Source: Tricholomella constricta
Lineage: Eukaryota > Basidiomycota > Agaricomycetes > Agaricales > Lyophyllaceae
Direction of reading: 5' to 3'
Assembly: GCA_013368375.1 (NCBI GenBank)
Contig: JAACJP010000018.1
Coordinates: 558,001-622,000 of the forward strand
DNA: 64,000 nucleotides
The notes below the pieces were generated by a model. That model did not search any database. It saw nothing but the letters and a program-made list of their open reading frames with translations, and was not told where the DNA came from. A program made the position numbers and the translations under genes. How positions within the stretch are numbered: position 1 is the stretch's first letter; the number at the start of each line of letters is the position of its first letter. Below are positions 34,770 through 51,402 of the stretch, in pieces.

Positions 34770-34999
34770 AGGTTGACCGACCTTGTGACATCTGAGGTGT
34801 TGGCTGAATGGTATGTTGGATAGGTTCACTGAGTGAGATGGCTGTGCTTCGGGTAAGGAAGAGTCCAAGACACGGTAGGCAGAGGGGTGCATAAATGAGA
34901 TAATACAGGCGCCAGGCGCCGCATAAAGAATGAAACGATAGGGCATATAAGTAGAATGTTGCCTATTCCATCTCACAGCAACTGAAGCAGATATCCGAC

Positions 35000-35269
35000 T
35001 CAGTCCTCCGTCGTTGTCGTATTGAGTGCAGAAAAAGTCAAGATGAGATATAGAATGAGCATCGCGATTGCAATGAGGCCCAGAAGGACTTGCTGCCCGA
35101 GCGACAGCTCGGCCGTCCACTGTTTGAAGCGCCACTCCAAACAACGAATGTCTTGCTGGGGGACGGGTTGGTGGGGTGGAAGGGCGGGCGAGGGCGTGGT
35201 GGAAGTCGTGGGGTAGTCGTTAGGTGAGGGTGGGCCGGCTGGGGCGATGACGACGTCGGGGACGAACAC
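35000..35269 (-). CDS. Small ORF, proline-rich with a C-terminal TM helix
   Basis: The minus-strand frame ends with WTAELSLGQQVLLGLIAIAM and LILYLILTF, a convincing membrane helix, then SALNTTTTED and a stop. Upstream it enters the 162-bp repeats, each unit of which reads FAQTRIVLVVGAVVIAPAGPP plus a Pro/Thr linker. It may be the terminal exon of a tail-anchored protein whose N-terminal part lies in the repeats, or chance reading. Frame is not kept across the whole array. Confidence 0.25.
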   Translation of the reverse strand: MFVPDVVIAPAGPPSPNDYPTTSTTPSPALPPHQPVPQQDIRCLEWRFKQWTAELSLGQQVLLGLIAIAMLILYLILTFSALNTTTTED

Positions 35270-36790
35270 GATTCGCGTTTGCGCGAATCGCCTCAGGCAT
35301 GCGTGCTGGGGGTCCTAAAAGAAAGGTTGGTGGCTTGGAAGGGCGGGCGAGGGCGTGGTGGAGGTGGTGGGGTGGGCATTTAGGTGGGGGTGGGCCGGCT
35401 GGGGCAAAGACGACGGCCCCGACGACCAAAACGATTCGCGTTTGCGCGAATCGCCCCAGATATGCGTGCTGGGGGTTTGGTGGGAGGAATTGGTGGGGTG
35501 GAAGGGCGGGCGAGGGCGTGGTGGAGGTGGTGGGTCGTCGTTAGGTGAGGGTGGGCCAGCTGGGGCAATGACGACGGCCCCGACGACCAAAACGATTCGC
35601 GTTTGCGCGAATCGCCCCAGAGATGCATGCTGGGGGTTTGGTGGGAGGAATTGGTGGGTTGGAAGGGCGGGCGAGGGCGTGGTGGAGGTGGTGGGGTCGT
35701 CGTTAGGTGAGGGTGGGCCGGCTGGGGCAATGACGACGGCCCCGACGACCAAAACGATTCGCGTTTGCGCGAATCGCCCCAGGCATGCGTCCTGGGGGTC
35801 CTTATGGAGGGGTTGGTGGGTTGGAAGGGCGGGCGAGGGCGTGGTGGAGGTGGTGGGGTGGTTGTTAGGTGGGGGTGGGCCAGCTGGGGCAGAGACGACG
35901 TCGCCGGGGACGAACACGATTCGCGTTTGCGCGAATCGCTCCAGAGATACGTGCTGGGGGTCCTTATCGAGGAGTTAGGGGGGTGGAAGGGTGAACGAGG
36001 GCGTGGTGGAAGTGGTGGGGTAATCGTTAGGTGAGGGTGGGCCGGCTGGGGCGGAGACGACGGCCCCGACGACCAAAACGATTCGCGTTTGCGCGAATCG
36101 CCCCAGAGATGCGTGCTGGGGGTTTGGTAGGAGGGGTTGGTGGGGTGGAAGGGCGAACGAGGGCGTGGTGGAGGTGATGGGTGGGCATTAAGGTGGGGAT
36201 GGGCCAGCTGGGACGGTCACGACGGCCCCGACGACCAAAACGATTCGCGTTTGCGCGAATCGCCCCAAACATGCGTCCTGGGGGTCCTTATGGAAGGGTT
36301 GCTGGGTTGGAAGGGCGGGCGAGGGCGTGGTGGAGGTGGTGGGGTGGGCATTTAGGTGGGGGTGGGCCAGCTGCGATGGTGACGACGGCCCCGACGACCA
36401 AAACGATTCGCGTTTGCGCGAATCGCCCCAGGCATGCGTCCTGGGGGTCCTTATGGAGGGGTTGGTGGCGTGGAAGGGCGGGCGAGGGTGTGGTGGAGGT
36501 GGTGAGGTAGTCGTTAGGTGACAGTGGGCCGGCTGGGGCGATGACGACGTCGGGGACGAAAACGATTCGCGTTTGCGCGAATCGCCCCAGAGATGCGTGC
36601 TTGGGGTTTGGTGGGAGGGGTTGACGGAGTCGATGGACGGGCGGGGCTTCAGTGGAAGTGGTGGGGTGGTTGTTAGGTGGGGGTGGGCTAGCTGGGACAG
36701 AGACGACGGTCACGACGACCAAAACGATTCGCGTTTGCACGAATCGCCTAAGATATGGGTGCTGGGGGTGCTAAACGAGGCCTTGAGGGG
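35050..36790. repeat. Tandem array of about ten 162-bp units, each with a perfect palindrome
   Basis: The palindrome has arms CGATTCGCG and CGCGAATCG around a TTTG loop. It occurs at 35269, 35432, 35593, 35755, 35917, 36079, 36241, 36404, 36563 and 36725 (start positions). Spacings are 163, 161, 162, 162, 162, 162, 163, 159 and 162 bp. Only the last copy has a mismatch in an arm. Between palindromes are conserved blocks: GCGTGCTGGGGGT, GGGCGGGCGAGGGCGTGGTGG, GGTGGGGT, and GGTGAGGGTGGGCCGGCTGGGGC. The unit is strongly G-rich on the plus strand. The high identity implies recent amplification or homogenisation. Confidence 0.95.
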
Positions 36791-37019
36791 TGCTGGGGGG
36801 TGTTGGTGACGCGTAGATGGTGTGGAAGGGCGGGCGAGGATGCGAAGGAGGCGGCAGGGGCTCCATTTGCGGCCTGGACGTTGCTGGCACGCCTAGGTAG
36901 CGAGTGGTAAATTCAACCTGGACTCCAAATATCATCAGCGGTGCAATAAAATGTGAGGATTTAGCAGACGTACCCTTCCGACTGTGGATGCATGTGCACA
37001 CACCACCAAGTAATGAAAT

Positions 37020-38605
37020 AAATAAAAACTGTATGCTTTCGGGGCAGCATACGCGTGTAATTGGGACCTAAACCGCAACTTATACAACTTATACGGAGAA
37101 GCCTTCACCTTGGTGCCACCCCATAGCCATGGAGAAAGAGAGAGCGCAGGGCGCTGCCAGGTCATGGTGTCGGAAGCCATTGCCAAACATATACAAGCAA
37201 AGGAGATCAGATTCCGGCGACGCTCACCTGTCCTGGATCTGCAGCAGATTCTGCTCCTAAAAGGACCAGAATTGATGCTGAGGAACAGCCTGGTATGTTT
37301 CCACCTCATCAGGTCGGTATTTTCTTGCTGATGAACTCAGTTACCAATAGCATAGAAGATCAGATCTACACTACCTGGGCAACTACTGTTTCTCTCTGGC
37401 CTGAGGTGCAGGAGCTATGTCCAAATGGTACTCTGTTTCAGCAACTGGAAAGTCTCCAAAACCATGCCGCGCGTTACTTCTTGGTTGATCATGTTCCCAC
37501 CTTCGATACTTACTGCCGTGTGGATGAACTGGAAGGCTACATCCAACAACTAGATGCAGAGGCTGAGCATCATCACAACTCCTCAGCCCACCCGGACCTT
37601 CATGCTAGCTTTACTGTTGCTGCAATTCTACCTATTACGCTGCTTCAAATCAGATTTGACATGGCTACTGGTCAACCGGGTCTACTGGATCAGGTTATTG
37701 ATCGTGGTATAGCTGCAGCTGCGTCGCGTATGTCAGAGCTCTCTGAAAGGGAGAAAGAGGTTGTCAATAGCCTTGAGCATTTGCGGGACGGCCAGTACCT
37801 CAACGACGCAGTTATCAATTTTATGGTCGAACAATGGGCCAGCGCCACAGATCCTAGTATCAAAATCAGTGATACATGGGCACCCACCACCCATCTACTA
37901 TATCTGGGACAGGATGCACCTGCGGGTTCAGCTTTCGGAGAGCCAAGGGAACAGGTTGGGCAGATCACTACGGATACTATTAAAAAGAAAGGTCTTTGGG
38001 GCTCTGAGGTACGTTTTGCAGATTGCAGATATACCTCTGATAACAAAGCCTGACCGAAGTCATACCAGGTCAATCCCCCAGATACCTGGTCACGTCTCTT
38101 CATGCCTGTTCATAGAGACGATAAGAAGCATTGGGTGGTAGCTGTGGCAGATTTCTCTGAGCAGAAGATCACAGTCCTCGATAGTTTACGCGGAGATGAT
38201 GACTATGAACGCAAACTATGCAAGGTAAATCTTATTGCACTCCTGGCTGTTTGAATGAAGAGCTGAAGTCATTGTGCAGATCTTTTCTGATGTCCTCAGA
38301 GCCCTATGGGTCCACTATGATTTGACAGGTTTGACTCTGACACCAGTCATTTCAACTGTATGTTCTGAATCACATTCTCATACACGGTTGATTACATACT
38401 GCTACTCTAGGTCTCCAAGCAGAGTAATCTGACAGATTGCGGTGTACATGCCTTGGCCTGGATGGAGCATTTGGCACGTGGAGGACCGCTTCCACAAGGT
38501 CGTCGTGACTTGCTTCCCTTCACAAACTTGCGGAAGGGTCTATCAGCTTTGAGTTACCGCCTATACTTCGTTCATCTGATTTTACAGTCCCTCAAATTAC
38601 TTTAG
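37020..38605 (+). CDS. Ulp1-like (C48) SUMO protease, transposon-associated
   Basis: The frame is open from about 37020 without an ATG, so the first exon is not defined. An intron at about 37292-37339 joins DAEEQP to VTNSIEDQIYTTWATT. Further exons give EKEVVNSLEHLRDGQYLNDA and VINFMVEQWA at the start of the peptidase domain, then TWSRLFMPVHRDDKKHWVVA with the catalytic His, ITVLDSLRGDD with the catalytic Asp, and VSKQSNLTDCGVHALAWME with Gln and the catalytic Cys. The triad is intact. The stop is at 38603-38605. A second open frame (38535-38709, FELPPILRSSDFTVPQITL) could be an alternative last exon. Ulp1-type proteases cleave SUMO from proteins, and many eukaryotic DNA transposons carry one. 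It faces away from the large minus-strand gene, with the OGDH fragment and minisatellite between. Confidence 0.8.
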
Positions 38606-39791
38606 ATACCATACATACCAATGAAGCTTATATAAGCTACAAGCCTTTGAATATACTGATTGAACTTGTGAACATTAACTCGACTCAGAAGAACATCCAC
38701 TGCTTGTAAGTAGTGATTATTTAGGTTTTATCTCTATCTCAGCCTGTTTATAGGTGATTATTTCCGATGGATGCTGAACTGATCCTCAATTTGACCCAGC
38801 AGGTGAGTATTCCTTGATGCTGGCGAGGCATTTGCAGTTGACAACTTCTTATACAGCATAGGGCGCTCGTCCCATCTGAGGAGCTTGAGACTATTCAGTC
38901 CTCCTTGCGTGAAATGATTACCTGCTTGGAGGGGCCTCACATCTTTCTGAAGTAGTAAGTCAAGATTTTTTCTCCTTTTGTCTTCGATGTTCATGATTCT
39001 GACGTCTGTTTCCGTTAGTTGCTGGTTGTCGGCTTCCACAGCAATTCCGTAGACAAAATGTCGGCCATCCGCTGGGATGGGACTCCTCGCCGTTAGATGC
39101 TCTCAATCCTTTGCTTTGTAACCTTCGACTAATTATTACTGGTGAGTGCACCAAACGAGACGCTTCGACAACGATATATATATTTACCCATTCAGCCCAC
39201 GATCACGTCGCCCGCGTTCCATCTGTGCACATACTCTTCTCTCGCCAATCCATTACTCGAAAGCTGCCACACATGCGTACAACGTCGTTTCCAGCAATCC
39301 AAGCGGAAATAGGTCTTTGACTGCCAGGAACTTGGAATTGTTATTGATGCCAAGCTGTATGACGTACTGGAGGTGGAATATGAGGAGTGGTGGAGGAACA
39401 AGTTTTGTGTGCTTTAGCTTTGAGTTGGCCTGTCAAGGAATGGGTGAATGACCTGTTCGCCTACGTTGTGGGCACCCGTCCAGCTCTTTTTTCCCCCCGG
39501 CGGGAACGGGGTTAGTGTCTGTGTTTGGAATTGGATATTGGTACTACGCCATGCGAAGACAGACGGTTGTATACCTCTCTCCCTGAAACCATGTGCAGTG
39601 TCTGATAAAGTAGATCGACAGATAAGCAAAGTGCATGATATCATGATGAGTTCTGCTCTGTCATGACATTTCCCGCTCGCAATACTTGATCATCCAGAAA
39701 CATTATAGATCAAGGTGTTTCGTCTTACTTTTGTGGACATATAAGACTCTGCCTTCAAAACCTCACATGTATATGTATTATGAATTTTGAT
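38606..39791. other. Right flank of the mobile region, no supported gene
   Basis: It holds a short spliced-looking frame at 38768-38957 (MDAELILNLTQQ joined to HRALVPSEELETIQSS) that may be a further exon of the Ulp1 gene or another element gene. A TA-rich patch lies near 39175-39185. No terminal inverted repeat could be assigned by eye. Confidence 0.35.
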
Positions 39792-40740
39792 ATGCCTCCC
39801 CTTGTTTCCGTCGCTTCACGCTCACGTTCAAAAAAGCCTTCGACAAGTGAGCTGCCTTTTTCTGAGTTGTTACAAACAAAATTAATTGTTATAATAAGAC
39901 CAATGGGATAAATTGGTGTTCGACATAATGCAGAGTATCTTTTTTCAGTTGAACCTGCATGAATTGTCTATGCTCGCCCAAACCAACGTCGAATTCTACC
40001 ATCTTGTCCGCAACCACGTGAACTCCACAATCAATCGCATCTTCGTAAATGCAGGTCTAGACGCTAGTTACATGCTCGGACTCCTAGGAAGAACTCGCAG
40101 TGTCGTGTCCGGCTCCACGGTGCTGCTAGCACTTAATCCTTGGACGTTTACACCTGGAGATATCGACATCTATGTTCCCAAAAGTCACGCTGGTCAGGTC
40201 GTAAAAGAGATGACAGACAAATATGGCCTTGTTCCTTTGTGGACATCTGTTATGCCGATCCAGGACTACTTATCGGCCAGTGGCGTATCCCGAGTCGTTA
40301 CACTGCAAGTGCGCCACTATTCGGTCAACATCATCATCGCCAATGACGAAAATGCTCTCCTCCCCCTTTATTCCTTCCACTCATCTGTCGTCATTTCATT
40401 CATTTCCGCAAACAAGATTTACTGCGCATATCCCGACCTGACGTTCAATTTCAAAAACATCATCAATATGCGTCTCATAAATAGTACGCCGACATCAATG
40501 GCAAGTGTTTCCAGATGTATTATGAAATATCACACTCGAGGATATGATTTTGCAACGACCAGTGCAGAATGGGAGATGTACGAGAACATTGACGAAGAAA
40601 ACATATCGACTTTCGAAACTATTTATCGAAATGTTCGTGATGGCCGAGGTTTTGTCTACCGAATCAGTGGTATCAATAAAGACGCGGAGCATAACGATGA
40701 GATTTCTGCCGACGTTGGAAATTGGTGCCTGCATTCTTAG
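39792..40740 (+). CDS. F-box protein with nucleotidyltransferase-like segment
   Basis: Two exons, 39792-39846 and 39899-40740, join in phase (GTGAGC donor, AATAAG acceptor) to 298 residues. Residues about 15-60 are F-box-like: WDKLVFDIMQSIFFQLNLHE, LSMLAQTN. A central segment reads VVSGSTVLLALNPWTFTPGD followed by IDIYVP. A GS motif plus a DxD-like acidic pair before a beta strand resembles the minimal nucleotidyltransferase fold. Several Agaricomycete families of unknown function show this pattern. The rest (KYGLVPLW, VVTLQVRHYSVNIIIA, VVISFISANKIYCAYPDLTF) would complete an alpha/beta domain. It lies upstream of two BTB genes in the same orientation. Activity is untested and may be lost. 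Confidence 0.65.
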
Positions 40741-40897
40741 CTGTCTTTACATAAAGTAATCTGCAGATCTGTGGTGTATCTCGTTATAGCTCTACGTTGG
40801 ACTGATGCCATTGCATCATGTTCTAGAATTACACCTGTTTTCGTCATCATCAAACATACCCCGTTTGTTCTCACCTCGCTCTCACCTGCAGGACGCT

Positions 40898-41949
40898 ATG
40901 GCAGTTGCAGGAATCTCTTACAGTGGTCTATGTGATCCTCCTCCTTTGCGGCCTCTTACATTCAGCGACGGGAACGTCGTCTACATAGCCGAGGAAATCT
41001 CCGTCCAGGTTCATCAAGGAATCATGGAACTACAATCAAGTCAATTTCAAAATATATGGGCTGCACGCCCGCCTAATATGACTGGTATTCTGCACGTACA
41101 ACTCGATGATCGAGGAAGAGACCTAGTCCATTACACAAATGCAGTATATCGGCTCAACAGGTAAATCATCGTAGTGCCAACAAATCATAGCCCTCATTCG
41201 TCTATAGACTTAGCCCTTTGCCAATGGAAGAGCTGTCAGCTTTGCTTCGAATGTCACGCAAATATGACAACAGATATATGCTGGAATCATTGACAACATG
41301 CATACGATTGCATTTTCCAACAACCTTGGTCGAATGGGACGTTAATGCACTTCTCCAAATCAGCTGCCTGGAAACCTACTCTGGTGTGGAGCTTGACATG
41401 TTACGGATTGCACAGGCAAACAGTCTGTTCTCCCTCATTCCATCAATTTCATACACGATATGTTTAAAATACACCATGGTAAGAATCACCTTCTCTGTCA
41501 TACTGTAATGATTCAGTATCTACTAGACTGAGCTCAAACATGGTATCCCCCGTGGTGATGGCACCATCACTTTTTCGAATGTCATGTTTCAGATCCAATG
41601 TTGCATGGCTAAAGACCTGCTTCTGGAAGCCCAAAAATATTGGACATACTCCTGGTTGCATCCTGGAGTCTTACACTCACCCAAGTGCACAAACAGAAGG
41701 AACTGTGCAGCGGTCATCAAGCGTCTTCGTTGAGTTATCATGGGATATTCTGAACATGTGGCCGCATTGAATCGATGGAGCCCATATTGGAACGGACTCT
41801 GTGCAGACTGTGAAGACCGTGCAAAAACTATGCATCGCAGGGGTCGTCGTCGCGTCTGGGATAGGCTTCCCTTTTTCTTTGTGATGGACCCTTGGGATAT
41901 TTTGACTGTCGCTGAAGAAGATTTTGTAAGTTTGCACTTTCATGGCTAG
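40898..41949 (+). pseudogene. BTB/POZ-like protein, copy 1, with in-frame stop
   Basis: Exons 40898-41160, 41208-41478 and 41527-41949 join in phase. The BTB-like core is LTFSDGNVVYIAEEISVQVH, SQFQNIWAARP, LHVQLDDRGRDLVHYTNAVY; the back part is LPMEELSALLRMSRKYDNR and MLESLTTCIRLHFPTTLVEW. The third exon has a TGA at 41731-41733, after which the same frame continues for 71 codons with clear similarity to copy 2 (LCADCEDRAKTMHRRGRRRV versus LCAECELKAEILHAAARRRL). No splice can skip the stop. Either the gene is inactivated or the protein is about 160 residues shorter than its scale suggests. BTB proteins often act as substrate adaptors for cullin-3 or as dimerisation modules. Confidence 0.7.
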
Positions 41950-42142
41950 CCACTTTCAATTGATTTCATATGACATCAAGATCAATGTTACGAAAAATGT
42001 GACTTTCACGTTTGTAAATAACTGATCTTAGTGCTTCATATTCACGTTCTATGTATTGACTTTGACTCACCTTGTAATTGTAATCGTAAGATGTCTTTCA
42101 TACTGAGACTTTCTTCTCCTTCCCTCCTGCTCCTAATCCACC

Positions 42143-43187
42143 ATGATGACTGCAACCGATTTGACCTTCTCTGATGGAAACGTTCGGTATCGTGCTGAAG
42201 AAACGACTATAGTGGTCCATCAAGGACTCTTTAGTCTGTACTCCCCTGTCCTTCAAAGGATTTGGGACGCTCGCCCGAATAAGTGTTCCTCAGGAGTGTA
42301 TACCATACAGTTGCACGACAAACCAAAAGACCTTCTTCTGTTCGCAAAATCAATATACAACATTGATAGGTGAGCATCATATGATGCTATTTGTTCACGC
42401 CTCATTTTACATACAGAGAGAGTCACCCCGAGGTCGACACTATTGACTCTCTTTTGCGCATGGGCCTCAAGTATCAACATGATACCTTATTCAAGGACAT
42501 GTCCGAGCGTATATATCACGACTTTCCCTGTACTTTGAACTTATGGGAAAAAAACACCGCCCTAGGCTGCCGCGTCCCTTTCCATCCCGGTCTTGAATTT
42601 GAACTCATCCGTGTGGCATACGAGCATGGTCTATATGTAGCTCTGCCTGCACTCTATTACTCGGCATGTGAATCTTACACCATTGTAAGTCCTAACTTGC
42701 ACTTTCACCCTCACTACGATTGACAAATTTGCAGGATGAAATGATGTCCGGTTTACCTCGAGACAATAGCGATTTAACCGTTTTTCCCACACGTAAAGAA
42801 ATGAATAGCATGGCAACAGCTAATCATCGTTTTTGGCGCTGCAGAGAACAATATTATCTGTCATGGACGCTCGAGCCCAGCATTCCAAACAGCCGTTGTG
42901 CTTCTCCTGCCATCTGCACAGCTTATCGCAATAAAACCAGAAAGTTTAATGAAAATCAACGTCCGACGGCAATTGCTTTGACAGCTTGGGAGCCTGTCAC
43001 CACCAACAACCTATGTGCTGAATGCGAGCTGAAAGCCGAGATCTTGCACGCAGCAGCCCGCCGCCGATTGTGGCACGACTTGCCTTCTTTTTTTGACTTG
43101 GGTTCCTGGGACAGCCTGACGAAGGAAGAATCACTTCATGCAAGTCACGCATGTTCCTGTTTGTTCTTTTTTGTTTTCAGCCACTGA
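42143..43187 (+). CDS. BTB/POZ-like protein, copy 2
   Basis: Three exons, 42143-42369, 42417-42684 and 42735-43187, close in phase to 315 residues. It has the same architecture and intron positions as copy 1: LTFSDGNVRYRAEETTIVVH, LYSPVLQRIWDARP, YTIQLHDKPKDLLLFAKSIY, then IDSLLRMGLKYQHDTLFKDM and a cysteine-containing tail (LCAECELKAEILHAAARRRL, WHDLPSFFDLGSWDSLTKEE). The paralogues are clearly diverged, so the duplication is not recent. Function is unknown; the family is expanded in Agaricomycetes. Confidence 0.75.
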
Positions 43188-44131
43188 TTTTTTCCTTAGT
43201 CTGGGACTCATTGTGTCGTTGAGGCGGACTACTTAGGTGCCGTTGACGTCAAAAATACTTAATGTATTGAATAGAGGTTGTTTACATGGCATCAGTAATG
43301 CGGATTACTTCGATCTCCTTGACATCAAAAATATTTAATGTACTTACCGAATATACATCGCGCGACGTCAGTAACCCGCACTACTTAGGTGTCCTTGACA
43401 TCGATGATACTTGATGTTGTACATGTCTAGTTGCAAAGTAGCGGGCTTTGCGGTCGTCAGAGCGCCCTTCCGGTGTTATTTCTAAGCCACCATGTGGTCA
43501 AGTTTCAACGGTCCCGTTTCCGATGAAGATCGCGGATCCGTTGTTTTGAGAGACTCAAAGAGAGTCAGATTTTAGTGCCAAGCTTTCGCCAATCGCAGTC
43601 AATGAAGGTTTTTTCTTCCTGCTGTGGATCCACTGGGCGTTGCCGCGTTAGGCTGCGTTGGAAGATTGGTACACAGCTAGGCTTTATTGTTATCGCTGAT
43701 ATCGCGCTGTCTGAATTCGGCTTCGGAAATGCCGGCCATCTAAAATTGGAGCGACTTGAAGGAGCGCGGGTAATACATCCATCCATGGTAGGCCGTCGTC
43801 GTCGGAACCTTGAATAATAATCGAGCTGAGAGACTGGAAGTCCGGTTCGATGAAATCGTTCCATTTGAGCTGGGAGTAGAGGCTAGTAGAGGCTCTACAT
43901 ATTACAATTTGTAATGTGGTGGTTATCAAATTGTAATTCGGTCCCTGAAGCGCGTCCGGACGCGTCTTAACGAGGGGCTTTGTCAGCAAAGTTTGAGTGC
44001 GAACTTTACTTACGTCCATGCGGTTCCCGAACTCCTTGACAGCTTGACTCACATACCGGCGCTACATTTCATATAGAAAGGCGACCTGGTTAGAGTACGA
44101 CCGCTCAATTACACGCAGGCCGTCCAGTTCT
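43188..44131. other. Intergenic region with short degenerate repeats
   Basis: After three degenerate repeats (separate entry) there is an uninterrupted 120-codon minus-strand frame at 43690-44052 (LKWNDFIEPDFQSLSSIII, DDDGLPWMDVLPALLQV). I cannot assign it to a family or extend it; it may be an exon of an unrecognised small gene. The last 100 bp are the 5' flank of the ABC transporter. Confidence 0.35.
43222..43425 (+). repeat. Three degenerate repeats of about 75 bp
   Basis: Copies begin near 43228, 43303 and 43378 and share ACTACTTAGGTG...CTTGACATCAAAAATA.TTAATGTA with substitutions (for example GATTACTTCGATCTCC in the middle copy). Confidence 0.6.
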
Positions 44132-50936
<6,805 letters not shown>

Positions 50937-51402
50937 CTTATCGAAGTTCGAATCGTTCGCTATTACGATTGTCTCTTACATGTGATCTATGATCAAGCTC
51001 TTATTACACCCATATTATACCTGTGGATTTATGAGGATCGATGAACGAAGAGCACAGCTTCAGAACAACGACCGTAAGGGATGCGCTCATCCTTTGAATA
51101 AATGCACGGTATCGGAAAGAGATAGCCTTCCGCCGAACATGACGGCGAGGCAATCGACGATGTACGGGACGGGTGAGGGCTGAGCGCTGGGGGGTCAGCC
51201 ATAATGCATAACTTTGACGAGCGCTGCAATTATCGTTGTAGACTGGCTGCCAGGTCCGACATTGCAGAAATCAAGGATACAGCACCTGAAGTGCCAGTGC
51301 GCTGTCCTCACCTTGTGTGCAGTCGAACAAGTCTAGCGGGCGTTCCCTCGTACCTCAACATATCCCATAAAACACGACTGTTTCTAATCAAAACAAACTT
51401 AG
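50937..51402. other. Convergent 3' intergenic region
   Basis: 466 bp between the stops of the ABC transporter and UGGT; both 3' UTRs should lie here. No further feature seen. Confidence 0.55.

Noticed and set aside
35315..36740. Long ORFs of 150-207 codons on both strands in the 162-bp array
   Set aside because: A repeat period divisible by three keeps frames open on both strands; frame shifts at 159, 161 and 163-bp spacings argue against one long protein.
35050..36790. CRISPR-like array
   Set aside because: Eukaryotic context, 162-bp units with conserved rather than unique spacers, so a minisatellite.
50940..50960. B-box-like GTTCGAATC as part of a tRNA gene
   Set aside because: No matching A-box or foldable cloverleaf; it lies right after the ABC transporter stop. 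No tRNA or rRNA gene was found elsewhere by eye.
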